A stretch of 14,557 nucleotides of DNA from Candidatus Omnitrophota bacterium (lineage in GTDB: Bacteria > Omnitrophota > Omnitrophia > Omnitrophales > Aquincolibacteriaceae), in NCBI GenBank assembly GCA_023247135.1, contig JAHFHB010000017.1, positions 1 through 14,557 on the forward strand, in the 5' to 3' direction. The position numbers were made by a program, and so were the translations under genes. Of the stretch, positions 12,401 through 14,557 are shown piece by piece. Under the pieces are notes generated by a model. The model searched no databases. It was not told the DNA's origin and saw nothing but the letters and a program-made list of their open reading frames with translations. Each line of letters starts with the position of its first letter. The first letter of the stretch is position 1.

Positions 12401-14557
12401 GTCCAGATCGGTGATCACGGCTTGTTTGACTGCAATCGAGGGGCCAACTTTCCCATCATTTTTATAAACCTCAATCATTTTTCGTCCACTGCTAAAGGTG
12501 TAAAACTTAATGGTCTCCCCATTCCCGACGGCAAAGTTCAAGAGAGCTTCATTCGGTTCGCTGTTCGGAAATTCCCGATTTTGCAATGCCCCAAAATTAA
12601 ACGAACTGCCCGCAACCTGCCAAAGCGTCCGATTGATACTCGCCGCAGCTCTCCCTTTCGTAAATTGATCCGGCTTTGAATCAAGAAACTTTTGCACATC
12701 CTCGTGCGTCTTGATTTCAGTGCGCGGCTGCGAAGCCACGAGAACATTAGGTATTGTGTCCCCGGATTTCCGAATGGTTTCAGCTTGCATGCCAGGCTGG
12801 GGCGCGGTCACTGGTTGGGGCAAGAGGCTGATCAGTTTATTTTCCTGTAAATACTCGGACCAGGGATCAAACATGTCGTCTTTTTCAACAGTTTTCTCTT
12901 TGAAATCCACGACATTCAGAACACCGATGCCCCCCAAATGCCCGTCCGCTATACCGTAGTACAAGTGAAGCTTGCCATCCTCACCCACCGCCGCATCAAA
13001 CACATCCATTCTTGCGATCAAATCGTTGTAGCTTTCACTCTTCGTTGCATTTTGGGTCCACAGGTCAATTTCCTCGTACCCATCCTGCGCCCTACGCAAG
13101 TGTAAATAGGCTCGGGCGTTATTCTCATCCCACAAAATAATTCTATCGGGATCATCGCTCTCGGGCAAAGGCCCGTATCTTCCATCGAGAATACCTTTGA
13201 GGACCGCCCACTGCGCGGAAAGTACAGAGCCGGAACCCGCCGTAGGGCCGGTTGCCTGTGGCGTGTCAGAAAGAGTAGGTGCTCCCGCATCATCATTCCA
13301 GAGCGGAACATAAGTGTCTAATTCAGATTTCGTTTTTTGTATTTGAAGCAAAATTGAAGTTGTTTGAGTTTGCGAAGCCCCTCTATCCGCGATGGAAAAA
13401 ATCCCATCCACATCGCTCTCTCTAAAAAGAATTTCGGTCGGCTGCCTCTCATCGTTTACCCAAGCTTGAGGAAGAATGTCTATCTCATAAATATAATTGT
13501 CGTGACTAAACTCTATTTTCCCTTGCGGATAAATGAAGACTTGAATCTTCAGAACTTCTTCTGCGCGAGTTCGAAACTGCAACATGGGAACACTCGTCAT
13601 GACCTGTGCTGAACTTACCAGAGATTCGAAATCAACCCAGGGCGGAGCGAGATAAAATACGCCGGGCCCATTGCCATAATAGCGTCCATCAGCGCCCGCC
13701 TTGATGCCTTCAATCCGTTTCCAGCCCATACGTTCGATGAATGCGGCCAGCCGCAGCATTTTTTCCTCGGTGGTCAGGCTCTGCTGCCGCAAATCCAAAT
13801 CGCCGGAAATTAACCCGGCGTTAGAATTGGATTCCGAGATTGCCGCGGTCGCTTCGCTCCCTCGCAATGACGGGTCTAGACCTGAATTAGGTATTGTGTC
13901 CCCGGAATTGGGTGCTTTCGCAGGCGCGGTAGCCCCCCCAGCCTGCTCAAGAAACTCAACGTACTGCACAGTGTCAGAAGCGCCTTCAATCCAGAGTCTT
14001 CTCCGGCCTTTGTCTTTTATCTGCTCGATCGTTTTCTGGTAAGTTTCACGGTCTAATTCGATTTGATAAGTATCCTTTGCATAGACAATCTTTGTAATTC
14101 CTTGAACCGGGATTCCTACCTTCAACAGAGCCCGTTCGCCGATCTGAATCTGCAGGAACATTCTGACGTTTTCAATATTTGTAGAGCCGGCAGCTGTGAG
14201 CGAGGCAACGCCGATATTATGCGTCGAATCCGGATGTTGAAAAGTGACTACCTGATCTTTAAAATCGATATTTTGAACATTCCACCCTTTTTGAAACTCT
14301 GGCAGGTGAAGAGTCAGGAAATCCAGCAGGGCCTGATTCTGCAATCTTTCCCGGGCACGGCTGAGAATGTAGTCAGGGGTCAAAATCTCCGGGAGATCTC
14401 CGTCTGGTCTTCGTGGCCGATTAGAATCCAACTCGCTCCAAAAATGAATGTACCGCTCCAATCCGCTCTGCAGCCGCTGACGAACCCGAGCCTGAATCCC
14501 TTTGCGTCTAAGACTCGCATCTAATTCGCTAAAGGCTTTTTCACTCAGGATGAAATG
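1..14557 (-). CDS. Internal part of a giant multi-domain protein (open at both ends, at least 4,852 residues)
   Basis: Codons read from base 14557 downward stay in one frame to base 2 with no stop, leaving one base over. An open frame of 4,852 codons is essentially impossible by chance (about (61/64)^4852). Neither start nor stop is in the window. I saw no Cys codon, no signal peptide (the N-terminus is missing) and no clear membrane span. The protein alternates beta-rich domains, short helical segments and P/A/S/T-rich linkers. It contains a ~170-residue internal duplication, a three-copy module, a beta-propeller-like region and many in-frame copies of interspersed palindromic repeats. I recognise no catalytic motif and assign no function. 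The Cys-free, repetitive, linker-rich build is typical of very large exported or surface proteins of Gram-negative bacteria, so a cell-surface or secreted role is my inference. Residue numbers below count from base 14557 as residue 1. Certainty is high for the frame and low for the role. Confidence 0.96.
424..446 (-). repeat. RQTEGG element, copy 2
   Basis: These 23 bases are identical to 1060-1082 and use the same frame (TRQTEGG). CCCGCC and GGCGGG flank a short centre and can pair as a hairpin. Confidence 0.85.
450..1045 (-). other. Region 11: domain with FLDYLQSRPDEW start, between the two RQTEGG elements (residues ~4505-4703)
   Basis: The opening helix FLDYLQSRPDEWIK (932-967 and on) resembles FLDSKPDQFTK in region 3. 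Strands follow: LELHLFQGVNG, NVLIHLNFSRSKFRNYVRLF and EIGDQVIIFKATGGGEIHLE. It is precisely bracketed by the two RQTEGG repeats at 1046-1083 and 424-446. Confidence 0.45.
1046..1083 (-). repeat. RQTEGG element, copy 1
   Basis: The 23 bases at 1060-1082 (GCCCGCCTTCTGTTTGGCGG plus GTC) recur exactly at 424-446. The copy has an additional ACCCGCCGTGGCGGG palindrome at 1046-1060. It is translated as TRQTEGGPATAGK. The CCCGCC/GGCGGG arms can form a hairpin. Confidence 0.8.
1105..1135 (+). repeat. GGGGACAC-type interspersed element, copy 3 (opposite orientation)
   Basis: The plus strand reads AATTCCGGGGACACATTACT, then TATTTCTCG. Copies 1 and 2 carry the GGGGACAC core on the minus strand. Read from the minus strand it gives EISNVSPEL, so this family is tolerated in either orientation in the gene. 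Confidence 0.65.
1145..1173 (-). repeat. dRS3-variant hairpin ATCCCCGC-N9-GCGGGGAT
   Basis: The arms ATCCCCGC (1145-1152) and GCGGGGAT (1162-1169) are followed by GACA, so it has the same architecture and GATGACA-type flank as the ATTCCCGC/GCGGGAAT palindromes. It encodes SSPHGSSGD and follows module copy B at the same place where copies A and C have a dRS3-like element. Confidence 0.65.
1174..1630 (-). repeat. Three-copy module, copy B (~150 residues; residues ~4310-4462)
   Basis: It contains GHGFYG near its start, the strand pair LTIAHEYGALLVDFTGYEG, VVTFYFETMAIDD and the terminal FEGGGRYVIRAGNENEVREK plus LGLPP. The best match is copy A (5475-4996). It is followed immediately by a cluster of three repeat elements between 1046 and 1173. 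Confidence 0.75.
1710..1786. repeat. REP-like inverted pair
   Basis: The outer arms are TCATTGCGAG (1710-1719) and CTCGCAATGA (1777-1786). The centre is the perfect inverted repeat GCAATCTCAGAGATTGC (1737-1753), as at 3555-3571. A second hairpin, TCTCCTGTGGAGA, lies at 1761-1773. It is translated in frame as DSSLRGVSTGDDAAISEIAS, then SPAASRND. The layout equals two REP-like units head to head. Confidence 0.85.
1790..3419 (-). other. Region 10: long mixed alpha/beta stretch without DNA repeats (residues ~3714-4256)
   Basis: It has no recognised interspersed element in its ~1.6 kb. Features include DSNNIVLADVTAETKQD, SGRRKVLLEVSDWGNESAVL, two helix-Gly-aromatic motifs (REMRQQILASGFKGG at 2759-2800; LVEQVKQMGWSNNG at 2251-2300) and an acidic segment (YDIYKDIFEYDTENDEEPG). 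Helical FDDLKRG-like and DYFKRQIQGR stretches alternate with strands (GKDVILRVPGLSFIIS). I recognise no family. Confidence 0.4.
3420..3462 (-). repeat. LLTRNG element, copy 2 (~43 bp)
   Basis: It shares CCCCGTTTCTTGTGAGTAA and TGTCGCGAC with 4913-4956 and is translated as ALVATAPLLTRNGDTV. The two copies bracket the propeller-like region: one just before it, the other just after it beyond the composite REP pair. Confidence 0.75.
3489..3601. repeat. Composite REP-like inverted pair with a nested palindrome
   Basis: The plus strand begins TCATTGCGACCTGCAAGCAG and reaches GCAATCTC. It then meets an inverted unit GAGATTGC...CTCGCAAGGGCG. The junction, 3555-3571, is the perfect inverted repeat GCAATCTCAGAGATTGC. 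Inside the first unit lies another palindrome, 3520-3552 (CTCCGCC...GGCGGAG), apparently a nested insertion. The gene reads it as PLRGSGATAAISEIASPPED, then a GSAAGG/ALLAGRNDE tail, all in frame. Confidence 0.8.
3672..4912 (-). other. Beta-propeller-like region (residues ~3216-3629)
   Basis: Seven strand motifs recur: HFFFII (near 4750), PVVSFEG (4628), LHLFHRQ (4500), LYFVAGA (4360), HYFFAAP (4020), VHVFYQG (3885) and LGFFAMH (3750). Within the two groups spacing is ~125-140 bp, or 42-46 residues, the usual length of a propeller blade. A second repeat divides it: NTVYALVGDADGNYFIRGSDG-like sequence at ~4906-4845 returns as NDIVFALVEDDAGAWSIRGSDG-like at ~4224-4160. I infer a seven-bladed or paired half-propeller fold, generally a binding scaffold. 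No Asp-box (SxDxGxTW) or WD signature was seen, so the subfamily is unknown. Confidence 0.5.
4913..4956 (-). repeat. LLTRNG element, copy 1 (~44 bp)
   Basis: The plus-strand core CCCCGTTTCTTGTGAGTAA, followed by a TGTCGCGAC segment, is shared with 3420-3462. It is translated as TLVATSSLLTRNGGTLA. It directly abuts the dRS3-like palindrome at 4962 and opens the propeller-like region. Confidence 0.75.
4962..4981 (-). repeat. dRS3-like palindrome (ATTCCC-N8-GGGAAT), copy 3
   Basis: ATTCCCGCTTTCGCGGGAAT is identical in all 20 bases to the copies at 8238-8257 and 10197-10216, although the surrounding flanks differ. It is read as VIPAKAGI right after the GLPP end of module copy A. Confidence 0.9.
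4996..5475 (-). repeat. Three-copy module, copy A (~160 residues; residues ~3028-3188)
   Basis: It opens with a helix-GY motif (IKAWMQEAGYELKENTKDG), then beta strands, VYTFYFDRMQIG, and the terminal LAGGRYRIVIGNDAEIRQKI plus GLPP. Copy B (1630-1174) has the same order and length, ending GGGRYVIRAGNENEVREKLG plus LPP. It is immediately followed by a dRS3-like palindrome and then an LLTRNG element. Function unknown. Confidence 0.75.
5535..5561 (+). repeat. GTAGGGGC hairpin element, copy 2 (opposite orientation)
   Basis: The plus strand reads TGTAGGGGCGGGTTCGCAAC, then CCGTCCT. It shares the TGTAGGGGC-x-GGTTC-x-CAACC core with the complement of 8832-8860, in opposite orientation relative to the gene. 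It is translated from the other strand as GRVANPPLQQ in a linker. Next to it, bases 5509-5520 (GCGGGGATGACA) match part of the hairpin at 1145-1173. Confidence 0.75.
5562..7150 (-). other. Region 9: long beta-rich multidomain stretch without recognisable DNA repeats (residues ~2470-2999)
   Basis: At ~1.6 kb this is among the longest stretches free of interspersed elements. It has two helix-Gly-aromatic motifs: ILTTRMGYTQES (7040-7085) and SALKNAGYEIERE (6625-6665). Strand-rich segments include TKLLELDGDIRGWIVERDG, NRSVVFSATYATTDFQWIDF and YEFMIPGILVFKIRQAGG. Aromatic-rich parts are AFDAWYRNERAWFRDNEHIR and SLTEYDSWRWRAGSDGSLRI; such surfaces are often used for carbohydrate contact, but I cannot show this. 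It closes with a helix, YDVTAEELAAIEREYAVWAA. Not recognised. Confidence 0.4.
7180..7700 (-). other. Region 8: beta-rich domain and acidic/Pro linker (residues ~2287-2460)
   Basis: The strands KEVLKDEVTFFIEKDKWIFE and EIFPAKFYRGKIFDFREGNE are followed by a helix-GF motif (KPEFEQAGFLPQPDS). A linker, EKKEGEPSSTDAPAGPPAAL, begins the approach to the next domain. The linker DNA includes a GC-rich inverted stretch near 7155-7175 (GGCCGGCGGGCCC) that may be a decayed repeat. Confidence 0.4.
7711..7750 (-). repeat. Possible CCCTCTCCC-type interspersed element
   Basis: The plus strand has a pyrimidine-rich run, CCCTCTCCCCACTCCCCCTC, followed by ATCCTAACCTTCTCCCTCAT. It resembles the CCCTCTCCC...CTCACCCTAACC repeats seen in many bacterial genomes. 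It encodes the very basic AMREKVRMRGSGERE. There is one copy only in this window, so the assignment rests on resemblance from memory. Confidence 0.45.
7711..8107 (-). other. Helical block (residues ~2151-2283)
   Basis: This is the longest clearly helical stretch of the window: SARLERTDFLAYVRRVITI, SLTERWLIARLLDYEERGRA, ESTRAIVRYFNDPASEFRLL and MNDRVWSALVNARSEMRL. It contrasts with the beta-rich surroundings and could be a spacer or protein-binding bundle. Its end runs into a CCCTCTCCC-like element. Confidence 0.5.
8232..8262 (-). repeat. dRS3-like palindrome (ATTCCC-N8-GGGAAT), copy 2
   Basis: Bases 8238-8257 are ATTCCCGCTTTCGCGGGAAT, identical to 10197-10216 and 4962-4981. The flanks TCCTGG and GACGG are also shared with the 10191 copy. 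It is read as VIPAKAGIQD, the same frame as the other two copies. Confidence 0.9.
8263..8481 (-). repeat. Three-copy module, copy C (short form; residues ~2027-2099)
   Basis: The stretch IFVFSWARGSI...LFGGALESGDSYRIDLDNKAEL parallels VYTFYFDRMQIG...EGEYLAGGRYRIVIGNDAEI at 5160-4996 and VVTFYFETMAID...AGEFEGGGRYVIRAGNENEV at 1349-1174. It is the most diverged of the three and only the C-terminal half is obvious. Like copy A it is followed at once by a dRS3-like element encoding VIPAKAGI. Confidence 0.6.
8832..8860 (-). repeat. GTAGGGGC hairpin element, copy 1
   Basis: The minus strand reads GATGTAGGGGCCGGTTCACA, then ACCGGCCCT. GGGCCGGTT and AACCGGCCC can pair around a short loop. This hairpin resembles interspersed GTAGGGGCGGGTT-type repeats of many bacteria (from memory). 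It encodes DVGAGSQPALG in a linker. An inverted relative is at 5535-5561. Confidence 0.75.
8861..9542 (-). other. Region 7: beta-rich domain (residues ~1673-1899)
   Basis: A helix (DTDALMKKVTQQIVNADFLE) precedes many beta-like strands: QFYRLSVPKM, YNIVVGRVQQ, KKVELRFPL, AEISIGNFYT and ARFEIFLSR. An acidic, Gly-rich loop (SPDGSEIDVGDGEKYYDSG) could be a turn or cation site. The segment ends at the linker carrying the GTAGGGGC hairpin. Unrecognised; the fold is probably a beta sandwich by appearance only. Confidence 0.4.
9543..9579 (-). repeat. REP-like element TCATTGCGAG...GCAATCTC, copy 2
   Basis: The minus strand carries GTCATTGCGAGGCCCCGAAG and then GGGCCGCGGCAATCTC, with a GGCCCC-GAAG-GGGCC hairpin core. 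It encodes SLRGPEGAAAIS, the same frame as the copy at 13836-13873, in an Ala/Pro linker between regions 6 and 7. Confidence 0.85.
9585..10190 (-). other. Region 6: mixed domain with an EF/FG-GAP-like acidic loop (residues ~1457-1658)
   Basis: Helices and strands alternate. The segment VLAYNRSGRAFEEIRVTREN leads into NDMDDNGREEL. This acidic D-x-D-x-N-G-like loop resembles calcium-binding loops of EF-hand, dockerin and FG-GAP proteins. Only one such loop is present here, so calcium binding is speculative. A C-terminal helix (DALRRYEELKDILRYEILEP) leads into the REP-like linker. Confidence 0.4.
10191..10262 (-). repeat. dRS3-like palindrome plus three degenerate flanking repeats in a P/T/S/V linker
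   Basis: Bases 10197-10216 are the perfect palindromic element ATTCCCGCTTTCGCGGGAAT, of the ATTCCC-N8-GGGAAT type known as dRS3 in Neisseria. With its flanks (TCCTGGATTC... to ...GAATGACGG) it matches the copy at 8232-8262. It is followed by degenerate tandem units (GGAATGACGG, GGAATGACGG, GGGAGTGACA), so the peptide reads VTPASTPVIPVSTSVIPAKA, then GIQ. Confidence 0.85.
10263..10830 (-). other. Region 5: beta-rich domain (residues ~1244-1432)
   Basis: It starts with a helix (SMEAIVKYLEERRGEERGFF). Beta strands include AIVWDAAGVLQLRLEG and STFRFKFKNLP. The helix-AG motif is IQSALTTAGLDPNRM. It ends at the Pro/Thr/Ser linker that carries a dRS3-like repeat. No family recognised. Confidence 0.4.
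10831..11345 (-). repeat. Duplicated ~172-residue domain, copy 2 (residues ~1072-1243)
   Basis: It runs from LSDTPKAPGPT to QPGMQAETIR and aligns with copy 1 at 13274-12778. It is 18 bases longer, the main insertion being near QLSGSQQDGH. Both copies keep frame and domain boundaries, so this looks like an in-frame duplication of a complete domain. The copies are separated by ~1.43 kb of unrelated sequence, so it is not a simple tandem array. Confidence 0.9.
11346..12164 (-). other. Region 4: beta-rich domain then helical hairpin (residues ~799-1071)
   Basis: The first two thirds are beta-rich, with strands such as AQFIYGGFIGLWDNKFTLQT, EIFLKVEKLDASWLTVIT and YSTLHILAEE. The last third contains an aromatic-rich helix (TFLKWVTTWWNRSGG) and a mildly hydrophobic stretch, TDVLGAWIVG, too short and interrupted to be a membrane span. 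The segment leads straight into the second duplicated domain. Not recognised. Confidence 0.4.
12165..12245 (-). other. Ala/Pro/Val/Ser-rich linker
   Basis: The sequence NQNVPAVSANPAPVSAPVSL is low in complexity and lacks charge. It looks like a flexible extracellular linker between two globular domains, and carries no recognisable interspersed repeat. Confidence 0.6.
12246..12745 (-). other. Region 3: beta-rich domain with FLDSKPD start (residues ~605-770)
   Basis: An opening helix carries FLDSKPDQF (12662-12688), which resembles FLDYLQSRPDEW at 932-967. Beta strands follow (ETIKFYTFSSGRKMIEVYKN). A helix-GF motif (KQLIQALRELGFESG) and a final strand (SIGIFLRLNFEEA) close the region. No family recognised. 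Confidence 0.45.
12746..12772 (-). repeat. GGGGACAC-type interspersed element, copy 2
   Basis: The minus strand reads CCGGGGACACAATACCTAAT, the same 20 bases as at 13885-13911, and again encodes SGDTIPN. It sits exactly at the end of duplicated-domain copy 1, where copy 2 continues with unrelated sequence. This suggests insertion after, or at the edge of, the duplication. Confidence 0.75.
12778..13274 (-). repeat. Duplicated ~166-residue domain, copy 1 (residues ~429-594)
   Basis: It runs from LSDTPQATGPT to QPGMQAETIR and matches 11345-10831 along its whole length. By hand I count about 107 identical residues over roughly 165 aligned positions. Conserved blocks are SGSVLSA, YGPLP-SDDP, IILW-ENN, FDAAV, LYYG, VDFK-KTVEK, EYLQ-NKL-SLLPQP and PQPGMQAETIR. 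The DNA is also clearly similar. The DG-[KR]-L-x-LYYG segment resembles the blade strands of the propeller-like region. Immediately after the domain sits a GGGGACAC element that copy 2 lacks. Confidence 0.9.
13275..13835 (-). other. Region 2: domain with helix-MGW motif (residues ~242-428)
   Basis: It begins with an amphipathic helix (TEEKMLRLAAFIERMGWKRI). Alternating beta-like strands follow, such as VFYLAPPW and EVLKIQVFIYPQGKIEF. The helix-Gly-aromatic opening recurs about ten times in this protein. It ends just before the first copy of the duplicated domain. Function unknown. Confidence 0.45.
13836..13873 (-). repeat. REP-like element TCATTGCGAG...GCAATCTC, copy 1
   Basis: The minus strand reads GTCATTGCGAGGGAGCGAAG, then CGACCGCGGCAATCTC. 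This is a recognisable short palindromic interspersed repeat with the core TCATTGCGAG-GCGAAGC-GCAATCTC, widespread in bacterial intergenic DNA. Here it encodes SLRGSEATAAIS in the linker. Related copies lie at 9543-9579, 3489-3601 and 1710-1786. All forward copies are translated in the same frame (SLRG...AAIS). Confidence 0.85.
13885..13911 (-). repeat. GGGGACAC-type interspersed element, copy 1
   Basis: The minus strand reads CCGGGGACACAATACCTAAT. A near-identical stretch occurs at 12746-12772, and a related one in the opposite orientation at 1105-1135. Sequences of the form GGGGACACnATACnTAATT are common short interspersed elements in many bacterial genomes; that resemblance is from memory. 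It is read as SGDTIPN within the linker after region 1, directly beside a REP-like element. Confidence 0.7.
13912..14557 (-). other. Region 1: helical then beta-rich segment (residues 1-215)
   Basis: The first ~95 residues are charged and helix-like, with motifs such as SELDASLRRKGIQARVRQRL and ILSRARERLQNQALLDFL. A beta-rich stretch follows, including the strand-like run NVRMFLQIQIGERALLKVG. It closes with a helix (TYQKTIEQIKDKGRRRLWIE) and a Gly/Ala/Pro linker that runs into the repeat cluster at 13836-13911. I recognise no family. Confidence 0.5.

Noticed and set aside
6109..13950. Shared QAGG-(TA)-(ST)-A peptides near 6109-6125 and 13931-13947
   Set aside because: The common DNA string is only about 11 bases of C-rich sequence, too short to call a repeat family without a genome-wide count.
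1..14557. RTX, polyketide or non-ribosomal peptide synthetase identity
   Set aside because: No GGxGxDxUx nonapeptide arrays, carrier-protein GxDS motifs or adenylation/ketosynthase signatures were seen in the reading.

Overview
The whole 14,557-base window is one uninterrupted reading frame on the minus strand. Read from base 14557 down to base 2 it gives 4,852 codons without a stop. The frame is open at both window edges, so the true start and stop lie outside and the full gene is longer than 14.5 kb. No other gene, RNA gene, promoter, terminator, CRISPR array or insertion sequence is supported; the shorter open frames on either strand are shadows of this one.

The encoded segment looks like a giant, multi-domain, probably exported protein. 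It contains no cysteine codon in my reading and no obvious membrane span. It alternates beta-rich globular stretches with short helical stretches and Pro/Ala/Ser/Thr-rich linkers. I recognise no catalytic domain. Visible architecture in protein order (14557 to 1) is: an opening helical and beta region; two copies of a ~170-residue domain (13274-12778 and 11345-10831, about two thirds identical); several beta-rich domains; a helical block (8107-7711); three copies of a module ending in a G-[RS]-Y-x-I-type strand (8481-8263, 5475-4996, 1630-1174); and a beta-propeller-like region (4912-3672). A short motif, an amphipathic helix ending in Gly plus an aromatic residue, recurs about ten times.

The most unusual feature is that the linkers carry copies of at least six families of short interspersed palindromic DNA repeats. 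These are the kind normally found between genes: dRS3-like ATTCCC-N8-GGGAAT, a TCATTGCGAG...GCAATCTC REP-like element, a GGGGACAC element, a GTAGGGGC hairpin, and others. All keep the giant frame open, and repeats of the same family and orientation are read in the same frame. They cluster at domain boundaries, for example just after each copy of the three-copy module. This resembles the in-frame palindromic elements of Rickettsia genes, but several families share one giant gene here.

Organism: moderate GC, the load of REP-like repeats and the gene's size suggest an environmental Gram-negative bacterium. Omnitrophota, from which ORFs of tens of thousands of residues have been reported, is a plausible but unproven source. 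There is no taxonomic marker in the window.
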